DNA of 64,000 nt from an uncultured Granulosicoccus sp. (GTDB taxonomy: Bacteria > Pseudomonadota > Gammaproteobacteria > Granulosicoccales > Granulosicoccaceae), in the NCBI GenBank assembly GCA_947492525.1, contig CANLNQ010000033.1:1-64000 (forward strand), written 5' to 3'. Positions 7,788 to 17,289 of the stretch are shown one piece after another. A program made the position numbers and the translations under genes. Every line of letters begins with the position of its first letter. The stretch's first letter is position 1. The notes below the pieces were generated by a model. That model saw nothing but the letters and a program-made list of their open reading frames with translations. It made no database searches and was not told the DNA's origin.

Positions 7788-8948
7788 ATGCTGCACACGC
7801 TGGCCGTCGAGAATTACCGCTCCCTGCAATCGCTGGTCATGCCGCTGTCGCGTCTGACCGTGGTCACCGGGGCCAATGGCGTGGGGAAGTCCAATGTCTA
7901 CGGTGCGCTTCGCCTGCTGGTGAACGCGGCACGTGGCAATGTCGTCAGCGCACTGTCCAGAGAGGGTGGGATGCCCAATGCGATGTGGGCCGGTCCCGAG
8001 ACGATCAGCCGTGCCATGGAGCGTGGGGAGGTTCCCGTGCAGGGGACGAGCCGGAAAAGCCCTGCGCGCATCCGTCTGGGTTTCAGCGCCGAGGCGTTCG
8101 GGTATCTGCTGGAACTGGGCATGCCGACACCGCTGGCCACATCGGCATTCAATCTGGACCCGGTCATCAAGCGCGAGTGCATCTGGCATGGTGGGGCCTG
8201 GCGTCAGGCATCCTTGCTGGTTGATCGCAAGGGGCCGATGGTTCGTCGCCGCGCCGCGCGCAAATGGCAGGTCGTGGCTACCGATATGTCACAGCACGAT
8301 AGCCTGTTCGACCACGCGGGTGACCCTGCCAGCGTGCCTGAGGTCTTCCAGTTGCGCGAGACGCTGAGGCAATGGCGCTTCTACGCCGATTTTCGAACCG
8401 ATATCGATGCGCCGGCGCGTCAATCGATACCCGCGACCCGAACACCGGTACTGCATCACGATGGCCGTGATCTGGCGGCGGCATTGCAGACCATCATCGA
8501 GATCGGTGATCAGCGTGCACTGCACGATGCCATCGACGATGCCTTTCCCGGCACACAGCTGTCAGTGGACTCGCCCGGGGCCGGACGTCTACAGGCGTCG
8601 TTGAGGCAGCCGGGTCTGCTGCGTCCACTGGGCAGTCCCGAGTGGTCGGATGGCACCTTGCGCTATATGCTGCTGGTGGCGGCGCTGTTGACGCCAAGGC
8701 CTGCTCCCCTGATGATTCTGAACGAGCCGGAGACCAGTCTGCATCCGGAGTTGATCGCGCCCCTGGCAAGGCTGATTGCCAATGCATCGATCCACTCTCA
8801 GGTCTGGGTCATCAGCCATTCCAGCGAACTGGTCAGGCTTCTCGAGTCACGTGAGCAATCCGTCAACCATGTGCTGGAAAAGTCTCTGGGGCGGACGCGC
8901 GTCGCGGGCCTGTCAGACCTGGATGCACCGCCGTGGCGGTGGTGCTGA
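7788..8948 (+). CDS. AAA family ATPase (RecF/OLD-like, COG4637 type)
   Basis: The 386-residue protein begins with LAVENYRSLQSL, typical of SMC/RecF-like ATPases, then Walker A GANGVGKSN at about residues 25-33. The second half has an ABC-type signature region (SDGTLRYMLLVAALL) and a Walker B variant MILNEPETSLHPEL, where Asn replaces the usual Asp, followed by WVISHSSELVRLL. This NEPETSLHP form is common in single-gene COG4637 ATPases. No nuclease or partner gene is attached, so a defence role cannot be claimed. The role is unknown. It starts 3 bases after chrA. Confidence 0.82.
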   Translation: MLHTLAVENYRSLQSLVMPLSRLTVVTGANGVGKSNVYGALRLLVNAARGNVVSALSREGGMPNAMWAGPETISRAMERGEVPVQGTSRKSPARIRLGFSAEAFGYLLELGMPTPLATSAFNLDPVIKRECIWHGGAWRQASLLVDRKGPMVRRRAARKWQVVATDMSQHDSLFDHAGDPASVPEVFQLRETLRQWRFYADFRTDIDAPARQSIPATRTPVLHHDGRDLAAALQTIIEIGDQRALHDAIDDAFPGTQLSVDSPGAGRLQASLRQPGLLRPLGSPEWSDGTLRYMLLVAALLTPRPAPLMILNEPETSLHPELIAPLARLIANASIHSQVWVISHSSELVRLLESREQSVNHVLEKSLGRTRVAGLSDLDAPPWRWC

Positions 8949-8958
8949 GCGGACGGAG

Positions 8959-9135
8959 TCAGGTCAGACGATTGCGCGTTTTCCCGCATCGCTCGCAGCG
9001 CTCTACCGTCACCAGTTTTCCCTGGCTGACATCGAACCGTGACTGCTTTTCAACCGCCCATTTATGGTGATTGTTCAGGCACAGTGCGCTTTTCTTGACG
9101 ACCGGTTTACGGCCGAAGGGTATGACATCGCCCAT
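8959..9135 (-). CDS. Small conserved zinc-ribbon-like protein
   Basis: The 58-residue product from the ATG at 9135 reads MGDVIPFGRKPVVKK, then CLNNHHKWAVEK, FDVSQGKLVTVERC and CERCGKTRNRLT. I recall this pattern (VIPF start, C...HKW, FDxxQGKLVT, RCxRCG) as a small conserved gammaproteobacterial family of unknown function; the cysteines and histidines could bind one zinc. The longer open frame up to 9225 adds residues with no family likeness, so I use the internal start. It is convergent with the ATPase gene, 10 bases from its stop. Confidence 0.72.
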   Translation of the reverse strand: MGDVIPFGRKPVVKKSALCLNNHHKWAVEKQSRFDVSQGKLVTVERCERCGKTRNRLT

Positions 9136-9455
9136 GAATGTGTGTTTTCTCCGCTGGTGGCCTGACTGTACAAGATACAGCCTTTCACGGTTGTGAATCA
9201 GCGCGGGCTTGCCGGTGTTGCCCACTTGACGGTCATCGGTTTCCTGCTCGCGGCATGAGGCCGGCGTGCTGGCTGAGCGCAGTCGCTGATGAAATCAACA
9301 TTCCTGCATTTTTTCCCGTTTGAACGCGACTGCCATCAGGTGTAGTGTTCAGGGAAGTCCGGTAACGGGAGTGTGGCGTGAAGAATCCGTCTCAGTACCA
9401 TCGGTGCAGTGAACCCCTGCGGGGCCTGGTTCGTTCGAGTCCATTGGTCTGTCGC
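9136..9455. other. Intergenic gap of 320 bases
   Basis: Between the divergent starts of the zinc-ribbon-like gene and the small secreted Cys-rich gene I find no supported gene, RNA or repeat. It should hold both promoters. The frame of the right-hand gene is open to 9378, but that part does not look coding. Confidence 0.5.
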
Positions 9456-9692
9456 ATGAGATTGATGATCCTGTTCGGCACATCGCTGCTCACTGCCGTC
9501 GCGATCGCTCAGGATACAGCTGTGTCCCCGACCGAGTGCCGATGTCGAGCGCCCGATGGTCAGATGCTGGCACTGGGCACCGTTCAATGCGTGACCATCG
9601 TTGGCCAGCAAAGTCTGGTGCGTTGTGAAATGTCGACCAATACGCCCTACTGGAACAGGATCGAAGGGGTGGAAGGCTGTCCGGATGCCTGA
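9456..9692 (+). CDS. Small secreted cysteine-rich protein, conserved hypothetical
   Basis: From the ATG at 9456 the 78-residue product has a signal peptide (MRLMILFGTSLLTAVAIAQ) and a mature domain with five cysteines: ECRCRAPDGQ, LGTVQCVTI, LVRCEMSTNTPYW and GCPDA. The RCEMSTNTPYW block is, to my memory, shared with hypothetical secreted proteins of other Proteobacteria, but no function is known. An upstream ATG at 9378 would put a polar stretch before the signal and is less likely. It is convergent with the glycosyltransferase gene. Confidence 0.65.
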   Translation: MRLMILFGTSLLTAVAIAQDTAVSPTECRCRAPDGQMLALGTVQCVTIVGQQSLVRCEMSTNTPYWNRIEGVEGCPDA

Positions 9693-9711
9693 ATGACCGG
9701 CACATGAACCA

Positions 9712-10833
9712 TCATGCTGCAGCCAGAGCAGGTGCCTGGCCGACTGCTTGTGATTCAGTGCTGGCAGATTGATCCAGCTGTGACCATAGACGCTGCGCCA
9801 GAGAGGCCAGTGCTTCATGGCTCTCTTCAGCGGCCAGCGTGCCATCGGCCTGTTGCAGGCAGAACTCAGCCAGTTCCCTGGCAACATTGGGGTAGATGAT
9901 CCGTGATCGCGTCTCAGTCGATGCCAGGAACTTGTCCAGACCCAGTACGCTGATCTGCGGTGTGATGCTTGCCAACTGAAGTTCTTTCAGTGCCATGGCA
10001 TTGGCCACCTGTTCGAACTGACCAGCCAGCGGCTTGGTCAATACCGGCTTGCCCAGATGCAGTGATTCGGCAATCAATTCGAATCCGGTATTGCAGATGA
10101 CCCGGGTGCAGCGTTGCAGGTGGTGGCGGAACCCGTTTTTCGACAATGGGTAGATCGACACGTTGCGAGACTGTGTTTCCCGGCTGACATCCGGGGAATA
10201 GACCACGAAGTGTTCACTGCGCAATTGCTGAAGCAAGGTCAGGGTTTCCTGCAGTTCCTCGAAGGGCAGGTAGACGAGGGTGAAACTCTGGCTGTTGCTG
10301 ATGGGTGTCAGCGTGGTGTCGATCATGGGCGGCAGCGTCAGGCTGTCGTAGGGGTGCCAGTGAAAGCCTATTCGCTGATTCGCCGGCGTGAAGTGGCGGG
10401 CAATCCATTTGGCAAACAGGTCGCCTTGCGGCATGGGCGCTCGCTGGGTCAGCGCATATTGATGGCCCAGAGCCAGGGTCGGCGTGCCCCGCAGTCTTGC
10501 GGCCCAGGCGCTGGTGGGTTCGAAGTCACTGATCACCAGCTTGTAGCGATCGGTGCGCAGAGCCGTGATCTCCCTGGCACAGCTCAGCAGTTTGCTGTTT
10601 TTCAGAGTTTGCAGCTTGCGAATGCGTCCTCGATGAGTCTTGAAGCTCAGGCCCGTTTCGAAGCGCCGGTTTGCGAATTCTTCCATGTCGAAATACGCTG
10701 CCTGCGCTCGTCCGCTGAACAGGTAGTCGACGGGCACGTCGAGTCTGGCGAATTCGCTTGCCATCAGGCGCGCGCGACTGATGTGGCCGTTGCCCGTTCC
10801 CTGGACACCATAGAGTATGGTTGCTTGATTCAT
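9712..10833 (-). CDS. MJ1255/VC2487-like glycosyltransferase
   Basis: The ATG at 10833 follows an AGGAGAAAACC ribosome site and gives a 373-residue protein starting MNQATILYGVQGTGNGHISR. That glycine-rich G-x-G-N-G-H-x-S-R start and the later FELIAESLHLGKPVLTKPLAGQFEQVANA (nucleotide-sugar binding) fit the TIGR00661/MJ1255 group of GT-B glycosyltransferases. The acceptor is unknown; these enzymes are thought to build cell-surface glycolipids. The PAP2 phosphatase gene lies just upstream on the same strand (about 70 bases), so the two are probably cotranscribed and may act on a lipid-linked substrate. Confidence 0.82.
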   Translation of the reverse strand: MNQATILYGVQGTGNGHISRARLMASEFARLDVPVDYLFSGRAQAAYFDMEEFANRRFETGLSFKTHRGRIRKLQTLKNSKLLSCAREITALRTDRYKLVISDFEPTSAWAARLRGTPTLALGHQYALTQRAPMPQGDLFAKWIARHFTPANQRIGFHWHPYDSLTLPPMIDTTLTPISNSQSFTLVYLPFEELQETLTLLQQLRSEHFVVYSPDVSRETQSRNVSIYPLSKNGFRHHLQRCTRVICNTGFELIAESLHLGKPVLTKPLAGQFEQVANAMALKELQLASITPQISVLGLDKFLASTETRSRIIYPNVARELAEFCLQQADGTLAAEESHEALASLAQRLWSQLDQSASTESQAVGQAPALAAA

Positions 10834-10903
10834 GGTTTTCTCCTGAGTGGGAAGACAGAGAATCGAATCCTGGAGGGACCCGCCGACCGGCAAGCGGTCA
10901 GTA

Positions 10904-11428
10904 TCAGAGAGGCATTGTCAGTTCAAGGCAGGCGATACTCAGACCCAGTGAGGCACCTGCCAGAATATCCGATGGGTAGTGAACGCCGAGAATGACTCGT
11001 GAGGCACCCACGCCTGCGGCCCAGAGAAGCAGACAGGCACCGAGAATGGGAAAGTGCTGATAGATGATGGCGGCATAGAGCGTTGCCGCAGAGGTATGGC
11101 CGCTGGGGAAGCTGAACTTGTCCGAGGCCACCACCAGGGCGGTGAAGGAATTGAGCGTCTCGGCCGGGCGTTGACGGCGAAGTGTGTTCTTCGCCACGAA
11201 GTAGATGAAACGCTCGATCAGGAACAGGAGCGTCAGTTGCCAGGCAAGTTGCCGATAGAACGGATTGGAGATGCTGAAACACACCAGGATCGTGAGCACG
11301 GGCAGATACCCATCGCCCATGCGCGACAACATTCTGGCAGCCGGAATGACCAGGCGTCGCTCACGCTGAACAAAGGTCCATTGGAGCAGGCCACAGTCAG
11401 CTTGTTGGAGCATGTTCAGTATTTTCAT
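10904..11428 (-). CDS. PAP2 superfamily membrane phosphatase
   Basis: Three PAP2 catalytic motifs are present: KNTLRRQRP, FPSGHTSAA and SRVILGVHYPSDILAG. Hydrophobic segments surround them, as in undecaprenyl-pyrophosphate and phosphatidic/PGP phosphatases of the inner membrane. The ATG at 11428 (MKILNMLQQ) gives about 174 residues; the frame is open to 11557 but that 5' part overlaps the probable phnM promoter. It precedes the glycosyltransferase gene and could dephosphorylate a lipid carrier or glycolipid product. The exact substrate cannot be read from the sequence. Confidence 0.85.
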   Translation of the reverse strand: MKILNMLQQADCGLLQWTFVQRERRLVIPAARMLSRMGDGYLPVLTILVCFSISNPFYRQLAWQLTLLFLIERFIYFVAKNTLRRQRPAETLNSFTALVVASDKFSFPSGHTSAATLYAAIIYQHFPILGACLLLWAAGVGASRVILGVHYPSDILAGASLGLSIACLELTMPL

Positions 11429-11593
11429 GAACGCAGTATCGGAAGCCAATATGACTTTCAGATGAAGCTTTGATGTCCGTTTGATGATGTGTGAGGTCTG
11501 TCTGTGACGAATCCCCCATTGGCGTTGTTCGATTCGATCAAATATACTCATCGACATGGTGGCTCTTCAAGATTTCCAACCCAAGGTCAGCGC

Positions 11594-12766
11594 GTGAATA
11601 CACCGACAGAGCAAGTTTTCGGAAACGCGCATATCGTGTTGGCAGAGTCCGTGGTCCATGGCAGCGTCCGTGTGGTGGATGGCCGTGTGCAGGAGATCAG
11701 CGAGTCGTCTGGTGCGGGTCATGAGCCCTCCGTTGCCACCGTCGATTGCCAGGGCGATTACCTGATTCCCGGGCTGATCGAGCTGCACACGGATCACCTG
11801 GAAACCCATTATTCACCGCGACCGGGGGTGCGTTGGGGCATGAAAGCGGCCATTCAGGCGCACGATGCACAGATCGCAGCGGCCGGTATCACCACCGTTT
11901 TCGATTGTTTACGCATGGGGCTGGAAGACGAGGACCAGTTCGAGGCCGGGGAGATGCGACTGCTGGCTACGGCGCTGCGTGAAGCACGTGATCAGAACCG
12001 TCTGCGTGTCGAGCATCGCCTGCATTTGCGATGTGAGGTATCTGCCAGAGACATGTTGAGCGACTTCAACCAGTTTGCAGACGATGACGATGTCGGCCTG
12101 GTATCCATGATGGATCACGCGCCGGGTCAACGTCAGTTCACCTCTCTGGAAGCGTTCAAGCTCTACCACAAGACCAAGCACAAGATGTCGGATGAGGTCT
12201 ACGAACGGTATATCGCCGGGCGAGTGGCGGGGTCCGAGAAATACGCAGACAAGAACCGTCGGGCACTGGCCGAACAATGCGCTCAACGAGGCGTGGTCAT
12301 GGCCAGTCATGACGACGCGACTCTGGCACATGTGGATGAGTCCATCCGCTTCGGGGTGAAGCTGGCCGAGTTCCCGACGACGCTGGAGGCTGCGAAAGCG
12401 TCTCATGAAGCGGGTCTGGGTGTTCTGATGGGCGCGCCCAACGTCGTACGAGGACGCTCTCATTCCGGCAACGTCGCTGCGCATACCCTGGTGGAGAATC
12501 GGTGTCTGGATATCCTGTCGTCGGATTATGTGCCGGCCAGTCTGTTGCAGGCGGTCTTCGCGCTGACAGAGAGTTCAGAGCTGATGGGGATCCCCGAGGC
12601 CATTGCGACCGTTACCCGGAATCCCGCTCGCTTCATCGGTCTGCACGACCGGGGCGAGATAGCCGAGGGTTTGCGTGCCGACCTGGTTCGTGTGGCATAT
12701 CACCCGGAACAGGACCCCGCGCCCATCGTGCGTGGTGTCTGGCTCAAGGGCGAGCGCGTTTCCTGA
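11594..12766 (+). CDS. phnM: PhnM, ribose 1-methylphosphonate 5-triphosphate diphosphohydrolase
   Basis: PhnM removes pyrophosphate from 5-triphosphoribosyl 1-phosphonates in the carbon-phosphorus lyase pathway. The 390-residue amidohydrolase shows DYLIPGLIELHTDHLETHYSPRPGVRWG (metal-binding HxD-like strand), AAGITTVFDCLRMG, MMDHAPGQRQF, a lysine-containing central segment, SHDDATLAHV and MGAPNVVRGRSHSGN. The GTG at 11594 is chosen because AAGG precedes it and the preceding residues are not family-like. No phnG-L genes are nearby: its only phosphonate neighbour is the convergent DUF1045 gene, so the core lyase must be elsewhere or absent. Confidence 0.9.
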   Translation: MNTPTEQVFGNAHIVLAESVVHGSVRVVDGRVQEISESSGAGHEPSVATVDCQGDYLIPGLIELHTDHLETHYSPRPGVRWGMKAAIQAHDAQIAAAGITTVFDCLRMGLEDEDQFEAGEMRLLATALREARDQNRLRVEHRLHLRCEVSARDMLSDFNQFADDDDVGLVSMMDHAPGQRQFTSLEAFKLYHKTKHKMSDEVYERYIAGRVAGSEKYADKNRRALAEQCAQRGVVMASHDDATLAHVDESIRFGVKLAEFPTTLEAAKASHEAGLGVLMGAPNVVRGRSHSGNVAAHTLVENRCLDILSSDYVPASLLQAVFALTESSELMGIPEAIATVTRNPARFIGLHDRGEIAEGLRADLVRVAYHPEQDPAPIVRGVWLKGERVS

Positions 12767-12778
12767 TGGCAAGGGTTG

Positions 12779-13480
12779 TCAATCGCCTGTGCGATCGGCA
12801 CCCAGCAGGTAACTGTTCAGTCTGACGAACGGCGTCGTACGCGAAGTCTGGGCGTAGATGGCCAGTTGATCCAGCTGCGGTGTCCCTTCAAGCTGGCGGG
12901 CGTAGAAATCCTGTAGCCAGTCGAGATAGTCCTGGTCCTGCTCGCCCAGAGGGCCGGAGAGGGTCATGTGGAAACGAAACTCCTCGTCGACATACGGATA
13001 GCCGTAGCGATCAAGCAGTTCCAGCTGTCGGGCACTCAAGGCCTGTTGCTTGCGCCGTTCGATGTCCTGCTCCGAGAGCGGGCGGCGCCAGGGCTCAAAG
13101 GCTTCCACTACGCGAAAGGCGAAACGACTGAGCGCTTCGGACTGATGTTCAAGGGTCAGAGCTGCAAAACCGGAAAGCCTGCGCGGCTGCAGGCCTGTCA
13201 GAGCGATCGGTGATTGTGTGTTCGCGAACGCTTCTACCTGATGCCTCAACTCATCGAGTGAACTGCCTTCGGCCAGTTCGAAGGGAGCCTTGAGCGTGGC
13301 ATGAAAACCGTAATGCGCAGGAGAGCGAGTCAGTGAGAGCCAGCGTTGCCTGTCTGGAAAGGCGCTGGTGGCCTCCTCGTCGCGTACCCGGGTTGCTGTG
13401 CGGCCCAGGACGGCTTCGCCGAATTCTGCCAGCCGAGTGCCGCTGTCAGGTGCAAAATACAATGCGTAGCGAGTACTCAT
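12779..13480 (-). CDS. DUF1045 2H-phosphoesterase-like phosphonate metabolism protein
   Basis: The 233-residue protein has the two H-x-T-L motifs of the 2H phosphoesterase/RNA ligase fold: FHATLKAPF and FHMTLSGPL. The RYALYFAP start and LTGLQPRRLSGFAAL match TIGR03223/DUF1045, a family usually encoded within phn operons. A cyclic-phosphate hydrolysis step, doing the work of PhnP, is a reasonable inference. It converges on phnM with a 12-base gap, so the pair is conserved by proximity but not as an operon. Confidence 0.85.
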   Translation of the reverse strand: MSTRYALYFAPDSGTRLAEFGEAVLGRTATRVRDEEATSAFPDRQRWLSLTRSPAHYGFHATLKAPFELAEGSSLDELRHQVEAFANTQSPIALTGLQPRRLSGFAALTLEHQSEALSRFAFRVVEAFEPWRRPLSEQDIERRKQQALSARQLELLDRYGYPYVDEEFRFHMTLSGPLGEQDQDYLDWLQDFYARQLEGTPQLDQLAIYAQTSRTTPFVRLNSYLLGADRTGD

Positions 13481-13495
13481 GTCGATACTGGACGC

Positions 13496-13921
13496 TCAGC
13501 GAGTGATCTGCAGTGGTTGGCGTATGCCTTGCGGGCTGGCCCTGACCCTGAGTTCATACACCGTTCCGCTCTGCAGTCCCACGAATCGTATCGGCTGCCG
13601 CGTGAAGTTGCGAGTAGGGAAGAAGCCGATGACGTCCGTGTCGATCTCCACGGCGCAACCCGGCAGGGTCTGTGTGTCGTCAAGCAACCGGATGGGTTCG
13701 GGCATCACCACGGCACGCTCGTAGCCACTGCGCAGGTGCAGCAGGATCGGGCTGCCGCCATAGCGGGCCTTGCGAAACTCCACCCATTCACCCATGGGCC
13801 TGACGTCCGGGAGCATGTCGGCGCTACCGCCATTCACCTCGGCCCGGGCAGGGGTGAATGGCAGGCACAGGGAAAAAAATACGCCCAGCACCGTGAGTCT
13901 GATACATCTTGAAACAACCAT
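13496..13921 (-). CDS. Exported protein resembling DUF3438/TIGR03749 (ICE-associated) proteins
   Basis: The 141-residue product has a signal peptide (hydrophobic to about residue 27, PARAEV) and a mature part containing ILLHLRSGYERAVVMPEPIRL and VYELRVRASPQG. The GxERxVxxPEPI pattern recalls the TraK-like DUF3438 proteins of integrating conjugative elements, though only the N-terminal half of such a protein is represented and no conjugation gene is nearby. It ends 15 bases before the DUF1045 start, on the same strand, so it may be cotranscribed with it. Function unknown; the family link is a visual inference. Confidence 0.5.
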   Translation of the reverse strand: MVVSRCIRLTVLGVFFSLCLPFTPARAEVNGGSADMLPDVRPMGEWVEFRKARYGGSPILLHLRSGYERAVVMPEPIRLLDDTQTLPGCAVEIDTDVIGFFPTRNFTRQPIRFVGLQSGTVYELRVRASPQGIRQPLQITR

Positions 13922-14077
13922 GGCTATATACTGCCGATTACAGAACCTGAAGACATTCAGGTAACTGTACCGAGTCTGGGCGGGTTACGCAGCAGTCTTT
14001 TGCAGTTGCTCGATCTTGTAAATTGTGCAATGCAGAGCTGGTCGGGCCTGTATTATCAGCGTCATGATTCTGGCGAA

Positions 14078-15007
14078 TCAGCGATCGTCCGACAGGCAAT
14101 CGCTGAGCGTCGATGCCAGTGTTCTTACCAGGTTGCCGTACAGCTCGGCTCCCGGCTCGAAGGTGCTGCCGACAGGGTCCAGTACGCCACGCTTGACGTC
14201 CAGTTTGTGAGTGACCGTATTCACCATGCGCTCACTGAACTGCGGTTCCGAAAAAATGCAGATTCCGGGATACTGGCTGACCAGCTCGCGCAGTTTGTCG
14301 AGCTGCCGAATTCCGGACGGTGAGGCGTCACTGAGGCTGATCGCAGCGGTGGCCGGGAAATCGTACTGCTCCTCGAAGTAGTGGTAGCTATCGTGAAACA
14401 CGACGAAGGGCTGGCCTCGTACAGGGGCAAACAGCGCTTCCACATCCGAGTCCAGAGCATCCAGTGCCTGAATACCCGATTCGGCATTGCGCGTGTAGGT
14501 TGCTGCATTGTCCGGATCCAGCAGCGATAGCCGATTCGCGATCAGCTCGAGCCAGATGCGGGCGTTGTCGGTCGATAACCAGGCATGGGGGTCGGCCAAG
14601 GCCTCATCGGTGGCATGGTCGTGGTGATGATCGTCATGCTGAAACTCGGGGGACTCGCGACGAGACAGGCGAATGCTTCGCTCATCGCTCAACAGTTCCA
14701 GCGAGTTCAGCTCGGGAGCCAGCGAGTTCATGGCCTTGGGCAACCAGGGTGTCAACCCGGCACTGGTCCAGATGATGAGGTCTGCCTTGCGCAGCAAGCG
14801 GGCTTCAGAGGGCCGCAGAGAATAGTCATGAGGGCTGGCGCTGGCGTCGAGCAGCAGCTCGGGATTGCCGGTGTCCCCCATGACCGTGGCAACCAGCGAG
14901 TGCACGGCCGGGATATCGGCAGCCACCAGCGGCGCGGCCCACACAGGGCTGGCAATCGACAGGCCACTGACAAGAACCATGGCAAACAAACGGCGTATCA
15001 TGATCAT
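14078..15007 (-). CDS. znuA: ZnuA, periplasmic zinc-binding protein of ABC transporter
   Basis: The 309-residue protein has a signal peptide and the cluster A-1 solute-binding fold. Zinc ligands are visible as SPHDYSL, the His-rich loop HDDHHHDH, DPHAWLS, FHDSYHYFEEQYDF and the later E-x-Q segment FSEPQFSERM. The charged His/Asp loop is typical of ZnuA and separates it from manganese-binding relatives. It delivers zinc to ZnuB. It is transcribed away from zur-znuCB, and the shared 54-base intergenic region contains a Zur box. Two ATGs, at 15007 and 15001, are both possible. Confidence 0.95.
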   Translation of the reverse strand: MIMIRRLFAMVLVSGLSIASPVWAAPLVAADIPAVHSLVATVMGDTGNPELLLDASASPHDYSLRPSEARLLRKADLIIWTSAGLTPWLPKAMNSLAPELNSLELLSDERSIRLSRRESPEFQHDDHHHDHATDEALADPHAWLSTDNARIWLELIANRLSLLDPDNAATYTRNAESGIQALDALDSDVEALFAPVRGQPFVVFHDSYHYFEEQYDFPATAAISLSDASPSGIRQLDKLRELVSQYPGICIFSEPQFSERMVNTVTHKLDVKRGVLDPVGSTFEPGAELYGNLVRTLASTLSDCLSDDR

Positions 15008-15021
15008 GTTCTGTTCAAAGA

Positions 15022-15036
15022 TGTTATGTTATATCA
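15022..15036. promoter_or_regulatory. Zur box in the znuA-zur intergenic region
   Basis: TGTTATGTTATATCA differs by two bases from the classic Zur core palindrome TGTTATATTATAACA. It sits between the divergent starts of znuA (15007) and zur (15062), where one zinc-bound Zur dimer pair could repress both directions. Confidence 0.8.
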
Positions 15037-15061
15037 ATATTGAGTATCAAGGACTACACGC

Positions 15062-15564
15062 ATGACAACGAGTCGTAAATCTGTGGACTCCGTCGTCGGT
15101 TTTTCGCGTCACGACCACCGACGCTGTGTCAGTCGTGCGCTCAAGGAAGCCGACGATTATTGTCAGGCCAACAAATTGCGGTTTACCGAAGTGCGCCGCC
15201 GCACGCTGGGTATTCTGCTGGAAAGCCATAGTGCCATGGGGGCCTATGATGTGCTGGAACGACTGAAAGAGGAAGGGCTCGGCTCCAAGCCACCCATCGC
15301 CTACCGGGCCCTGGGTTTTCTGCTGGACAATGGCTTCATTCACCGGATAGAGCGACTCAATGCCTATATCGCCTGCTCTCAGCCGGGGTCGAACCACGAA
15401 CCCGCCTTTCTGATCTGTACCGGCTGCAAGTCCGTTGCGGAAACCGCGGTCAGTTCCGCAGGAACGCTGAGCAAATGTGCTCGGGACAATGGTTTCGAGA
15501 TCCAGCATACGACGCTTGAGGCAGAAGGGCATTGTCCGCGTTGCCAACAGAGCGATCAACGGCG

Positions 15565-15568
<4 letters not shown>
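15062..15568 (+). CDS. zur: Zur, zinc-responsive Fur family repressor
   Basis: The 168-residue protein has the Fur fold: a winged helix with LRFTEVRRRTLGILLESHSAMGAYDVLERL, PIAYRALGFLLDNGFIHRI and the dimerisation domain with structural zinc cysteines CTGCK and CPRC. The CSQPGSNHEPAFLIC segment supplies regulatory ligands. Its place between znuA and znuCB identifies Zur rather than Fur. It represses zinc import when zinc is sufficient. The last 4 bases overlap the start of znuC (ATGA). Confidence 0.95.
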
Positions 15569-16484
<916 letters not shown>

Positions 16485-16485
<1 letters not shown>

Positions 16486-17279
16486 TGCTCGATAGCTTTG
16501 TTGTCCGGGCGGCACTGGCAGGCATTGCGGTGGCGATGGCCGCCGCGCCCATCGGCTGTTTTGTGGTCTGGCGTCGCATGGCCTATTTCGGTGATGCAAC
16601 GGCGCATGCGGCGATTCTGGGCGTCGCCGTGTCACTGGCCTTTCACCAGTCCATCTTTGCCGGCACGCTGGTGGTATCTGTGCTCATGGCCTATCTGGTA
16701 TCCACGCTCAGCTGGCGTGGCTATGCCATGGATACCCTGTTGGGGGTGTTGGCTCATTCGGCACTGGCGTTCGGTCTGGTGGCCGTCTCCTTCGTGCCGG
16801 GTGTCAGAGTCGATCTCAATGCGTATCTGTTCGGTGACATCCTGGCCGTCAATGCAGGCGATCTGATCATCATGTGGGTGGGTGCCGTGGTGGTCTCGTC
16901 ACTGGTTGTGTGGCGGTGGTCAGCCTTGTTACTGACAACGTTGAATGCAGAACTGGCCCATGCCAGTGGTATCGATCCGCGGCGCGAGCAACTGTTGTTG
17001 ACGCTGTCGCTGGCCATCGTGGTCGTGGTTGCCATCAAGGTCGTGGGTGCCTTGCTGATTACCGCCTTGCTGATCATTCCTGCTGCTGTGGCCAGGCCTC
17101 TGAGCAAGACACCCGAACGCATGGCGGTGTATGCGGTACTGATCGGGGTGCTGTCCATACTCAGCGGTCTGACGGTCTCCTGGTACATGGACACTCCCAC
17201 CGGCCCCACCATCGTCTGCGTGGCCGCCGTGCTGTTTGTCTGTACCAATCTGTTGCCTGCGGCCCGGCATCGCAGTTGA
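16485..17279 (+). CDS. znuB: ZnuB, zinc ABC transporter permease
   Basis: The 264-residue polytopic protein matches the ABC-3 metal permease family: APIGCFVVWRRMAYFGDATAHAAILGVA near the start, DLNAYLFGDILAV in the middle and LLITALLIIPAAVARPLSKTPERMA, the coupling region, towards the end. It forms the inner-membrane zinc channel with ZnuC. The start overlaps the znuC stop by one base (TGATG), indicating translational coupling. The Zur box upstream of zur probably controls the whole zur-znuC-znuB unit. Confidence 0.95.
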
Positions 17280-17289
17280 GTCGTCGGGC

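Noticed and set aside
7121-8224. 367-residue + strand frame across chrA and the ATPase gene
   Set aside because: Different frame from two well-supported genes; Arg/Gly/Cys-rich shadow translation.
7788-9135. AAA ATPase plus small zinc-ribbon protein as a two-gene defence system
   Set aside because: The genes are convergent, the small protein belongs to a family found elsewhere, and no nuclease or other effector is present.
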